From Hyalella azteca (Eukaryota > Arthropoda > Malacostraca > Amphipoda > Hyalellidae), in NCBI RefSeq assembly GCF_000764305.2, contig NW_025937524.1, positions 310,001 to 374,000 of the forward strand: a DNA stretch of 64,000 bases. Reading direction: 5' to 3'. The stretch's first letter is position 1. Every line of letters starts with the position of its first letter. Under the pieces are notes generated by a model. It ran no database searches, was not told the DNA's origin, and saw only the letters and a list, made by a program, of their open reading frames with translations. This document shows, in pieces, positions 33,141 to 44,037 of this stretch. The translations under genes and the position numbers were made by a program.

Positions 33141-35535
33141 GCAGTGATGGCGGAGTGCTCGCTGGAGTGACAAAGCGGTGGCCATAAAAAGCGGAGGCAA
33201 ATCTCGCCGTCCATCGGCAATGCGGCCAATAAGTTACGTTTGCTTGCCATTGAGTGGACAGGGCGCCATGAAGGCAGGAAATTAGTTACGTCACAGTGAC
33301 ATCATGGGCCTATAAATTCTCGATGCCTGATTGCTCTTCGAGAAATTGAAAAGTCCGCGGTGCAAAACCATTGAAGTTTCCGTCTCCAAGACTCTGACGG
33401 TTCCAGCAACTGAGGATAATACGATAACTGTGAGACGGAGTTTATCTGGGACGATTTCAAATAACTATCTCACTCAATAAAGTTTACTATAGTGGATCAA
33501 TAATTTCTATGGTAGATTGTAGGAGGTTTATTGGTGTGCTCACTAGTTTGTGACAAGGCCATGCATGAGCATATGTTTAGTCTTAAAATGCCTCGTACCC
33601 TACGAGACAACTGATATCTAGAAGCTATTTTAAATCTACCGTCCGTTGAAAAGATCTGATCAAAAGGCCAGTCTAGTCAAGAAAAGTACAAGAATCGGCG
33701 ACAGGCCTATCCAGGCCTATTCTTTAAATGCCGAAGATACTATACTAAACTATACTTGTGGTTGACCAGACATCCTATAAACTGCTTTCCATTCTGCGAA
33801 AGGTCTCTCGAGTCAGAAGCGAGGACTATGCTTGCATTATTTCAATTGCTGTAAAAGGCATTGGCGCTGAATTCGGTATTTTCTACTATATGAGAGTTCA
33901 ATGTCCTTGATGAAATTATAGACAATTTACACTGTCATACATAAAGCCATAATACCCACGCAAAAAATATTGTTCTTTTTCCTCGGATAGTGCTCTTTTT
34001 TCAAGCTATTTACGTTGAGTCCGCTTCGTGCTGCAGGCCTCATTGCTTCCTCGTTTTTTGCCACGCTCTATTAAACATGGCTTATGATTCGTGGTTATGG
34101 AGCTGTTGTACCATCCAAAAACTATACATATTTTCTGTCCAAACAATCGTTGACGACTGTGTTATACAAAATAGTAGGATGCACAGTAGGTAGCCAAAAG
34201 TCTTGCTGCTACAAATGCTGTAATATACTCCATCATATATGGAAAACATTAGGCTGCAACTACTGCCACCAATTGTATGAGAAAAAAAACGGGAAAAATT
34301 ATCTCTCAATGTAAAATATTCGCGTGAGATTTCACATTTTTGTATCACCTGAAGTTTGTGATTTGTTTGGACTATGTTGTTTTTTATCTGCATGAAAGCA
34401 TTGAAATTTGAGCCTTGGCATGTTGTGATAATTATTTTTTTAAAGATTTCTATTGTTTAGATTCGTTGCTTTACGGGGCGCATTCTACAGATTGAGTAAC
34501 GGCACTCAAAAAACGCTGAAGCAAAGTTCATGAAACTATGCAGAATCGAAGGGCACTTGCCGACAACGCATTAAGCCTTTCAAAACCGAAACTTTCCTCA
34601 ACGAAAAGAAAGGCAAACGGGACAAGGAAGTCATTTATTTGATTCATGAAAACCTTCCTTTTGCCGGTGCGCTCAAGTTTTCATTCAGGAGAAAAAGCCA
34701 CGATTGATGAAACTGACCGAGCCGATTGAAAACTTGCAGCAAAAATAAAGATTTTCGAGAGGACGGAAGCTGAGTGGCCGACAACCATGTCGCCGAGACA
34801 AATTTCTTTCAGGTCTGTGAGATTTACTGCACTGACCGAATGCTTCGTCTGTACTTCTGAGGAAATTGAAGACCGATTCGATTATATGAGCCGCTTTAAC
34901 CATCAGTTCACAGACATCGGAGTAATCAAATTATAATCATTTCGTGAGAGTTTGTTGTAAATGTGAACTCCTTTACTAAAATAAGTGGTAAGTTTTGTCT
35001 TGGGTATTGCACAACTCAATGAGCTTGAGGAATGCGTTCTGTACCAAATAATTTTCTGATGCTGCTGTAGGAAGAAATTTTAGTGCTAAGTAGCCTATAT
35101 ACAATACAGCAAACCACTATTTCATGAAAAGCTTTTTGCGTAAGAGGAATGGAAAAAATATAAAATGTATTATTATTGTAATCGTTACTTTATCGGTTAA
35201 TGTTAATGACCACTGTCATTTCCCCGATCTGGCATACTTAGTATGTTGTTATTGTTTACGTGATTCTGTCACAGAAAAAGAGCTATGAAAGTCAGCTACC
35301 AAATGAGGGTCCAAAGCTAGGAAAAATTTCGTGTAGAAAGTTTGGAAAGAGAATTATAAATTTGATGCTATAGACTAAAGAAAACACACGGCAATGAGTC
35401 TTTTAGGTACAGTTTATTTTAAATTAAGACTGTTTGTTTATAACGTTTTGTTCCTGCTCTATCTCTCCCATTAGTTAATGAATTTGTCGGACGATTATTG
35501 GCGGCATACCTTGAGCATATTGACAGCGCAATTAG
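33141..35535. other. 2.4 kb without assigned feature
   Basis: GC-moderate to 33420, then AT-rich. Frames at 34082-34393 and 34685-34903 are open but unremarkable. I see no element ends. Confidence 0.45.
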
Positions 35536-35543
35536 TATATTAA

Positions 35544-36403
35544 CAGAACTGGGCAGCGCTACTTTGAAATGTAGCGGCGCTACCGCTACCGCTACGTGCC
35601 CTAAATGTAGCGGGCGTTACCGCTAGAGTAAATTGTAGCGCCGCTACATTAGCCGCTACAATGACGAAAATTATTGGAAATCTGTAAATATTTATTATTC
35701 TTCTATTGGGATTTACTCATGAACATTTAATGAAAATAAAACATTTTCAAAACATATCAATGCAATTTTGTTGTAATTAACCTAACCGAACTAGTACGGG
35801 TTAGATACAGCAAATAAAAGTTCAAGGTATTTTTATGTTTTACCTTCCCTACATGGATGACTACTTTAATCTACCAATCTCAAAAATTATCCACATATAC
35901 ATATAAAAAATCAGTCTTTTATTTGTATATATATGTGGATTATTTTTGAGATTGGTAGATTAAAGTAGACATCCATGTAGGGAAGGTGAAACATAAAAAT
36001 AACTGTGTAAAAATAACTGTAAGCAAACTGAAAGATGAAAAAAACCTGTAAGTGGTAACTGGTAACAACTTAACAAGTAACAACTAACATGTTGACACTA
36101 GTAACAGGCTGAGGTTGACAACATTACACCGAAATCTTTCGTACAGTTTTATTCTGTAATTTATATAATTTATGTATCATGCTGGTTTTTAAATAATATT
36201 TAATACTATTAAGTAAAATCTTAAGGCTGTATCTATAAATGTAGCGGTAGCGCTGTAGCGGCAAAACCTCATATCGCTACTTAAATACTGTATGTAGCGG
36301 GCGCTGCCGCTACCGCTACATTGGCTTAAATGTAGCGCTACTACCGCTACCGCTACTGAAAATGTAGCGGCCGCTACATGTAGCGCGCTGCAGCCCACCT
36401 CTG
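35544..36403. mobile_element. Non-autonomous hAT element, 860 bp, perfect 8-bp TSD
   Basis: The right end read inwards is CAGAGGTGGGCTGCAGCGC. The left end is CAGAACTGGGCAGCGC, so the terminal inverted repeats are imperfect but aligned. Both ends carry clusters of the subterminal word TAGCGG / CCGCTA (35560-35665 and 36237-36395), as hAT transposases recognise. An exact 8-bp direct repeat, TATATTAA, flanks it (35536-35543 and 36404-36411). The CAGAG terminus and the 8-bp duplication are diagnostic of hAT. No transposase frame exists. The short minus frame at 36189-36398 lies in subterminal repeats. A second inverted-repeat element is nested at 35828-36001. Confidence 0.95.
35828..36001. mobile_element. 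Inverted-repeat MITE nested in the hAT element
   Basis: Arms of about 76 bp (35828-35903 and 35926-36001) pair with only a few mismatches around a ~22-bp loop. Terminal words are TATTTTTATG and CATAAAAATA, with CTTCCCTACATGGATG inside. If the outer TA on each side is the target duplication, the element is TTTTTATG...CATAAAAA, as in Tc1/mariner-type MITEs. That reading is ambiguous because the ends are AT-rich. Being inside the hAT, it is the younger insertion or was mobilised with it. Confidence 0.88.
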
Positions 36404-36411
36404 TATATTAA

Positions 36412-39222
36412 TTAAGGCATAGACAATTGGAAAAGATAGAGAAGCCTAAGATATTTTATAATTAAAAGTGAGTAACGATACAAGTTTTGTCCAAATTCAC
36501 GGCGTGCCTTTTTAACGACAAAAAAATCTGCTATACTTATTCGCAATTAACAGAAAATTTTAAATTGAATTTTTCTCAGGCGTTACGAACGTTTGCATCC
36601 TATTTTTCTTATGATTACTTCACCATGTGGTCTAAAAATTAATTGGTGTAGAATTTTTAAAAAGTCACTTCATTCGACAACGACAATGGAATAAGAAAAT
36701 ATCTACAATTTATTTCTTTTGATTCTCTCGCTATTTTGCATTAGACTCAAGGCTAAAATCATTCAAAACTTGAGCATCGTCGAACCGCTTCAAAGCAGAA
36801 ATGTTGCGTTCACAATATATCATTCATTCAAAAGACAAAAATATGCAAAAAAAAAATAAAAAAATATATAAAATAAAATAAAATATAAAAATAATCATAT
36901 TCCTTGTAGCACGTGCGAGGAGTCCAAGCTCCTCACTACTTAAGTATAAGTCAGGAAATATTGGCCGCAGCTATAGAGCTGGCCCTCAATGCTGAGTAAT
37001 TAATGAGAGGATGCAATTAGGAGCCGCTGCTCAGCCCCCATAGAAGCTCCGATACCAGGCCATTTGGACCGGACTTGCCCAGCAATATAAATTGTCTCTT
37101 CTTTCAAGGATTTCCAGCGCTGCTGGCCACAATAATAAGAAGCTTGAGCCGCGCCATGTGTAGAACGCAAGACTTTTATATAAACTAGAGCTTCATCACT
37201 CCCTCTGAGCACCAAGATGTTATTTCAAAAGAACTCTTTGGAGTTACGGGCAAACTTTAAGTGCTTCTGCAGCTCGTTGTATAGAGTGCGGTGTTCCGCT
37301 CGCCTGCTCCAACAGCTGAGATTTCTTCTTCATATTTGTTATATCGAGCCCCCATATGAGGCAGAAAAAGAAGTTTGTATAAATTTTTTTACAGGAAGAA
37401 GATTTCGCTATATCGTCGCAATGAAGAGAGATAGAAAAAAATTAGGGTTTTTCGGGGCATTTGGGTATTTATGGGTATTTGGGTATTTAGGGTATTTGTT
37501 TTTATTTTGATAATTTCAAAAACTTATGATTAACTTTATCAACTAATAATGTTTTTTTTCCCTTTCATGTCGTTCAATGTAACATGAAACTATTGAAGTT
37601 CTGATTGATGACCTTTATTTCTGAAGCGTTAAAGGTGTTTTTCCAAATTGATCCAAAACTTACAAAATTCGACATTATTCCAGTGATACGAGACAACACC
37701 GATGCCGAAGTTGTCAAGTGGACGCATTTAGAATTTATCGCAGAATTTTTCCATACTTTTTTGTACGAGGGGAGTTGAGGTGACACGTTTTATGCTCTCA
37801 CTCAGGCAGGCTACACAATCTGCATTTGTGATGCCCTCGCGTCATGCAGAACAAGGCCCCCGGATTACCGATACGCGCGTTACAATTTCAAAGCCGCTCT
37901 TGCAGCTCACGCAGCAAGCATGTTACGCTGAAATGTATGCAACACGTTCTTTGAAAGACAATAAAAGTCTATAAATGGTCAAAACTTTTGTTTAATATAC
38001 GTCTGAAAAACAATCGGATAATCTTGACCGAAGATTCTACGACTGATTGCATTATCAGTAGTGTGACAAGTTTTTGGCTTTTAACTTTTGCTTTAAAATT
38101 TTTTAATTTAACATTTTTTACATTTTTTCAGTTTTTTTTCAACTGATCTGGCACTCAATTGCACACAATTGTGAACAATGAATATGATCGTCAATATTGT
38201 TGATGTTGGATAGAGAAATGCGGACTTGGATAGCGGAGACCAGTGGTCCCGAAGGCCGCTATTGTAAGTCCGGGTAATCCGGCTGGGCGGACAGCATCAG
38301 AGCTACGCCTCAGGGCGCCGTTCTCTGCTAAAAATTGGACACTGTTTAGGTCAGGATGAGCTGCGGCGGACGGTTTAAAAACAGGTTGCGATGTTGTTAC
38401 CTTAACGATGTTGCAAAGCGAGCTTTCCTCTCACAAACACTGAGAGATAGCCTTTCCGAGACCATAGCTTACACGCTAGTCTGACACCCATGGTAGTCAT
38501 GATTTTTGAAAGGTTGGTTGTATAAGCTGTTCCGTTTAGCACTGAGCTGCAGCTCTGCACTACAGCTTTGTCAGGATCATCCAGCTGTCACCGAGCTTCG
38601 CATAAAACAAAGCCGCTAACTGCCGACGCAGCTTTGGATATTTTCACGCCAGACTTTCTGGAAACAAAAACTGCCCCTACAGTTCGGAGTGTGGCAGTTA
38701 ACTGAGACTTTTGGCCTCGAGAGTACTCAACAAAATCGCTTTGCAAATTTTCACACGTTTGTGCACGCGTTCACGTTCTCACTCCATGCTAATCCACTTC
38801 ATAAAAAAATCTAGACGAAAGTCATCAAAAAGTTATCACATATATTTTCGTCTTCTATTGTAGGAAGCGAGAAATTACCTTTATTAATAAAACGCAGTAA
38901 CATGGAGTGTAATAGAACCCCTTTGCAAGAACCGCCAGATAAAAAAAAGCCTAGTAATACATCTGCACGAAAACTTTCTTTTTCTTTGCTTGTGTCTCCT
39001 TGCCCAGGTCTGTGGTGGAAAGAAGGATCCCTGAAAGAAATCGTGGACTGTAAATCCTACGAGCATCCGAAGCCGGGGGCCACGCGAGGGCAATCGAGCG
39101 GAAAGGATGACTCAATGCAGCGGGAGCGCTCACTGGGAAACTGATGCATGAGATACGAGGTCCCTGCCTGGCTTGTCTTCTGTCCCCTCGCACAGGAAAT
39201 GAAAATATAACGCGAGAGCTGC
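36412..39222. other. 2.8 kb without assigned feature
   Basis: Contains an A-rich low-complexity run (36838-36890) and a short GGGTATTT repeat (about 37460-37500). Open frames at 37217-37510, 37780-37974 and 38884-39193 have no recognisable motif. Confidence 0.45.
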
Positions 39223-39701
39223 ATGCTGCTACAACTGCTTGCTGCTACAACTGCTTGCTGCTACAACTGCTTGCTGCTACAACTGCTTGCTGCTACAACT
39301 GCTTGCTGCTACAACTGCTTGCTGCTACAACTGCTTGCTGCTACAACTGCTTGCTGCTACAACTGCTTGCTGCTACAACTGCTTGCTGCTACAACTGCTT
39401 GCTGCTACAACTGCTTGCTGCTACAACTGCTTGCTGCTACAACTGCTTGCTGCTACAACTGCTTGCTGCTACAACTGCTTGCTGCTACAACTGCTTGCTG
39501 CTACAACTGCTTGCTGCTACAACTGCTTGCTGCTACAACTGCTTGCTGCTACAACTGCTTGCTGCTACAACTGCTTGCTGCTACAACTGCTTGCTGCTAC
39601 AACTGCTTGCTGCTACAACTGCTTGCTGCTACAACTGCTTGCTGCTACAACTGCTTGCTGCTACAACTGCTTGCTGCTACAACTGCTTGCTGCTACAACT
39701 G
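39223..39701. repeat. 16-bp perfect array, ~30 copies
   Basis: Unit CTGCTACAACTGCTTG, apparently without a single substitution across about 477 bp. The array ends at an N (39702). All three plus frames are open with a 48-bp period and are artefacts. Perfect identity implies very recent expansion or an assembly-filled repeat. Confidence 0.98.
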
Positions 39702-39702
39702 N

Positions 39703-39793
39703 GAGGGGGTGAGCGGGTGAGCGGGTGAGGAGGTGAGCGGGTGAGGGGGTCAGGGGGTGAGAGGGTAGGGGTGAGGGGGTGAGAGGGTGAGGG
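39703..39793. repeat. 8-bp G-rich array (GGTGAGGG-like)
   Basis: Units of GTGAGCGG and GTGAGGGG with single-base variants. The plus strand is almost pure G/T/A with many GGGG runs, so G-quadruplex formation is plausible. It begins directly after the N at 39702. Confidence 0.95.
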
Positions 39794-39859
39794 TCCGATA
39801 CGGCCTCCTGTACAGTCGTTCACAGCCCATGTCAACCTTGTTGTGATTGCCAGACAACC

Positions 39860-40190
39860 GATCAGTTGACTGCTTACCTCACCCTGGGGTGAGGGTGATC
39901 AGTTGATTGCTTAACTCACCCTGGGGTGAGGGCGATCAGTTGATTGCTTAACTCACCCTGGGGTGAGGGTGATCAGTTGACTGCTTAACTCACCCTGGGG
40001 TGAGGGTGATCAGTTGACTGCTTACCTCACCCTGGGGTGAGGGTGATCAGTTGCCTGCTTACCTCACCCTGGGATGAGGGCGATCAGTTGCCTGCTTACC
40101 TCACCCTGGGATGAGGGTGATCAGTTGCCTGCTTACCTCACCCTGGGATGAGGGCGATCAGTTGACTGCTTACCTCACCCCTCACCCAGG
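39860..40190. repeat. 37-bp minisatellite with a hairpin in each unit, ~9 copies
   Basis: Units of 37 bp with ATCAGTTGACTGCTTA followed by CTCACCCTGGGGTGAG. The latter is an inverted repeat with 7-bp arms around TG. Right-hand copies change GGGGTGAG to GGGATGAG and lose one pair. The GGGGTGAGGG word is shared with the preceding 8-bp array, suggesting common origin. There are no unique spacers, so this is not CRISPR. Confidence 0.96.
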
Positions 40191-41702
40191 ATGTGGGAGG
40201 CCCTGCGCTCGAAGTCCCAGCAGAAATGGGCAAATAATTTCCCCGCTACCATGAAAAATTACGCTTGGTGTTAGGGCAATAAATATGGATGTTAAGGAAC
40301 TGATAAATGTTGTTATTGAGTTTTCGTCCTCATGACATTCTCAATTTCTACTCAGCAAGTGAAAAATGTTTTCTCAATATGGAATAAATCGCAATCAAAG
40401 TGAAATAAAGAACCAGCGAGCTCTATTCGTGGGTCACTTGCAGGCATGGGATAGAAGATTTTATTGGTTGATGGCCGTCAATTATCACTAATAATTAAGT
40501 TATTATAAATAATTTTAAACAATAAATCAGAACCTCCATGGCACATGCGTTTCGTATAACACAGTCAGTTTATTTATATGTGGTCCTAGCGTGTGAAAAT
40601 GGACCAATATCTCACTAGAAAATCTAGTAAATTCAACTCAACGCTATAATAACAAAATGTGCTATATGTTATAATATATTTAGTAAATAAATTCACTTTA
40701 ATCTGCATTATTTTTCATGTTCTAATCTATGAGAAAATACCAATATAGAATCAATCACCTTATAGCCGGTAATTGACGCGCGATATTCAGACCCATGACT
40801 GAACAAAAAGTCCAGTTTTAGACTGCATTTCACTGGTCGATATTGAGTTAAATGAGATCCTAAGAAAGAAGCGAAGTGATATTGGCCTCTCTAATAGCAT
40901 TTTTATAGGTATATTTATAGCTTTGCCAAAATTATATAGCTTTGCCAAACGAGCTGCTTTAGGTTTATGAAAATTATTGTTCATAATTTGTTGCAATACG
41001 CGTTCTTAATATATTTAGGCGCATTGAAATGCTGAGCTAGAGTCAAGACACTCGTGCGTGAGACAGGCGACATCGTCAGGCGAACCAAATATGAACTAAG
41101 GAAAGTGTCATTGTAATTTAAATTCTGCTATTTAAGTTAAAATTCTAAGGTTGCAACTTATTTTGCCGGTTTTGACGATGATACGGACACATTCAAACGT
41201 TTTCTAAAAAAATACAGATTTTGATTGGCTTCTGAGACTTTGCTTACAATTGATTTTTCGAAATCGTGTCCGGTCAAACATTTTTCACTACTCGTGAATT
41301 TTGCATCGAGCATTGACTAGATTAAAATTTATAGTGACGCTTAATTTATTTTCAGATTCCAATGAAGAAGTTTTCAGATAATATTCGAGAGGCTTTAATT
41401 TCCGTTGAACTGTTCTCTCTCCCTGGTGGTATCTAATTTTTTGATACCCGTAACTCCATGTCGTGCGTCTACTCCTGAAGTCCAAATTAAAAACTTGATA
41501 TGTGAATGGCTTGAAGATTTGTATCCTTTTAATAATCTTTGAGTCGTAACCGAAATTGATATTCGTATATCAGGTAATCACTGCAGGTTATAAAGAATTA
41601 AAGTTATAGTTCGTTAAGTCTATCCGTAATTCAAGGCTGAAGCCGAAGAGAAAATCCAATTTGAGGCGCCGGTGTCTGGGCTGATTGCCGATGCAATCGA
41701 AA
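40191..41702. other. 1.5 kb AT-rich, no feature
   Basis: Nothing recognised. A near-duplicate TATAGCTTTGCCAAA occurs at 40916 and 40936. Confidence 0.5.
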
Positions 41703-41881
41703 AGCCAGCACTCACACACTCAGCCAGCACTCACCCACTCAGCCAGCACTCACCCACTCAGCCAGCACTCACCCACTCAGCCAGCACTCACCCACCCCAC
41801 TCAGCCAGCACTCACCCACTCAGCCAGCACTCACCCACTCAGCCAGCACTCAGCCAGCACTCACCCACTCAGTTTACTCAG
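41703..41881. repeat. 19-bp tandem repeat, ~9 copies
   Basis: Units AGCCAGCACTCACCCACTC, with one CCCCACTC insertion and one short unit. The copies are nearly identical. Confidence 0.97.
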
Positions 41882-42157
41882 TAACAAAATGAAGCAAGTT
41901 CCCACCTTCTCCCTATTACCGTATTCCTGGGTAATTTCGTTTTTAAATAAATTACCTCGCAGTTGCCATTAGTTTTCGAATTAGGTCATTTACGCTATTC
42001 TGTTGGCGTCATGGCCATCAAGGGTTAATTGCCTGGCAATCTGCATATTCCATTGAGGGCTGGCGAGCTGATAGCGGGATAAGGCAGGCCGCTCAATGCG
42101 TCTGCTGATGACCTGCCCTGAGTGCTGCGGCATCTCAGGCTTCTCTGTTTACTTATT

Positions 42158-42355
42158 CCTAATAAATCATTCCGAATATTTGCTTTGAATTTTGCCTGAA
42201 GACGCGCACAAATTAATATCTTTCGTTCAGAATTGCAGAAATTATAATTTAAGTGATACCTAATAAATCATTCCGAATATTTGCTTTGCCTGAACACACG
42301 GACAAATTGGACAAATTAATATCTCTCGTTCTGTAGTAAAGAAATTAAAATTTAA
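42158..42355. repeat. ~101-bp tandem duplication, 2 copies
   Basis: CCTAATAAATCATTCCGAAT occurs at 42158 and 42259, and the following ~95 bp align with small indels (AATTAATATCTTTCGTTC versus AATTAATATCTCTCGTTC). Confidence 0.92.
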
Positions 42356-42603
42356 TTTAAAACACCTGAAAAATCTTAAATTTCCGTAATCTATTCTACT
42401 TTTGCTTATGATACATTACCCTAATGGCCTCATCTCCTAACGTGCCGTGATAATTGTGATCGTCGTCTGCATCTCTCCAGGGGAGACGCCGTAGCTCTGG
42501 CGCACTTTAACTTATTACTGCAGTTGAATTATCAGAAGCTGTGTTGTAACGTAGCTATATTAGCTGCCTAATGCGCGCCGCTTGCAGCTGCGTCTCGCAC
42601 TGT

Positions 42604-42720
42604 GCTCCCGTATTGTCGTACCAGGGCCCGTATTACCATAATCAGGGCCCGTATTACCATACCAGGGCCCGTATTACCATAACCAGGGCCCGTATTACCG
42701 TAACCAGGGCCCGTATTACC
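42604..42720. repeat. 21-bp tandem repeat, 5-6 copies
   Basis: Units of ACCAGGGCCCGTATTACCAT with an extra A. It directly abuts the AATAT tail of the SINE at 42721. Confidence 0.96.
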
Positions 42721-42978
42721 AATATAATATAATATAATATAGCGGTTTCAGCGTTTAATATAGGTCGTAGGCCTTTCGCCGATTCTTAACATCACGGAAC
42801 GTCCACAGCTTAATGCGGTCTCGAACTCGCAACTCACTGCTACAATTCTGCTGTGCTTAACCGCCCGGCCTTCTTGCCGATTCTGACCAGAAACTGGCGC
42901 ACAGAGCTGGGATCGAACCCGAGCCTCTCTGCGCCAATCTTGGTACTCTGAACTGTAACCGCTGGGCCACCCTGCCCA
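42721..42978 (-). mobile_element. Dimeric tRNA-derived SINE
   Basis: On the minus strand there are two tRNA-like pol III promoters in tandem. Head 1 has A box TGGCCCAGCGG (42959-42969) and B box GGGTTCGATCCC (42909-42920). Head 2 has A box GGCCGGGCGGTTAAG (42856-42870) and a weaker B box GAGTTCGAGACC (42817-42828). The A boxes resemble those of Leu/Ser-type tRNAs. Each head is followed by the same word, AGAATCGGC(A/G)AAAGGCC in degenerate form (42869-42886 and 42770-42786), which shows that the whole unit was duplicated. The 3' end is a four-copy AATAT tail (42721-42740). The minus open frames here are not coding. A SINE depends on a LINE partner for movement, and none is visible. Confidence 0.85.
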
Positions 42979-43856
42979 CTTTTGCCAGAGACAGGACAAA
43001 CCTGAGACAAGGCCACGATTTTTACACATAGAGAAGATTTAAATGGGGAAAAGAAGGCTGACACATAACAACTTGATGTAAATAATTAAGAGGGTTAATT
43101 GCGGCAAAAAATCAGACAGATAGGAAATCCTTCTCATATAGAACATGTTTTCACTGACATAACCCAAAATTATGTAACAAATTAACGAAGTTAATCATGG
43201 TGCAGAGATGACAGCATTTCTAATTGCCTGAGATTTCTATAATTATTAATAAAAATTCATCAATACTTCGCTCCAGTCACTCATATGAACAAACCCATAT
43301 TCACATAAATGGAGCCTAGAAATATTCATTTGTTATTCAAATAGCCGGGATAGCTTTTTCTTATTGAAACAAATGAGTGTTTCAAATGCTTCGGAAATTT
43401 TGAGCAAATCAATATTGAGATGCATGTCAAATATTTTCATTGCATTCATTTACTCTCTTGCATGCAAATTTACGAGCATTGCTGCATGCCACTGGTCTTG
43501 AAAATAATTTGATATTCAAGTTAAAGACGCTCCCTCGCCTCTGCAGCTTATTTGCTACGAGAATAAAAACCAACAAACACATTCAGCAACAAAAACCACC
43601 AAAGTCTGAACTTTTATTTTGGTGACTTTTCAACTATGAACATTTATTTCAGTAATTTTTACAGCCGAAGTTCACGCCGCCATCAGATGAGACGCACTCG
43701 TCGCCTTCTGAAGCAATATTATTGTAGCGAGGCAGGGACTCGACAGAGCCTCAGTGAGACCTGTTGGCTGTAGGCCTAAGTAATAAGCAACTCCAGCACC
43801 ACTGTTTGTCCAACTTCTCGTCCAATAATTGCTCGGTAACTGATGGTAACTATATA
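42979..43856. other. No assigned gene
   Basis: AT-rich. On the minus strand a short open stretch, 43649-43749, ends in NFGCKNY and TGA. AATAAA hexamers follow at 43643-43648 and 43613-43618. This could be a last exon of a secreted protein, but about 33 codons are too few to call. Confidence 0.3.
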
Positions 43857-44037
43857 ACCTATATAAACTATATAACCTACATAAACTATATAACCTACAT
43901 AACCTATATAAACTATATAACCTTTATAAACTATGTAAATTAAATAAACTATATAAACTATATAAACTATATAAACTATATAAACTATATAAACTATATA
44001 AACTATATAAACTATATAAACTATATAAACTATATAA
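43857..44037. repeat. 9-bp CTATATAAA array, ~20 copies
   Basis: Units CTATATAAA, preceded by CTATATAACC variants. Every unit contains TATATAAA, a perfect TATA-box word, but nothing points to promoter use. Confidence 0.97.

Noticed and set aside
39144..39728. Leucine/glutamine-rich protein in three frames
   Set aside because: A perfect 16-bp array without stops translates in all frames, and one frame runs through an N.
39860..40190. CRISPR-like look of the 37-bp palindromic repeats
   Set aside because: There are no unique spacers between units, and the context is eukaryotic. It is a simple tandem array.
42748..43064. Minus frames of 93 and 74 codons
   Set aside because: They coincide with the tRNA-derived SINE, whose promoter boxes explain the sequence.
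43649..43749. Short minus exon ending NFGCKNY with AATAAA right after the stop
   Set aside because: About 33 codons. Attractive context, but not enough to separate from chance.
43857..44037. Cluster of TATA boxes as a promoter
   Set aside because: The words are just the 9-bp repeat unit. No initiator or downstream gene.
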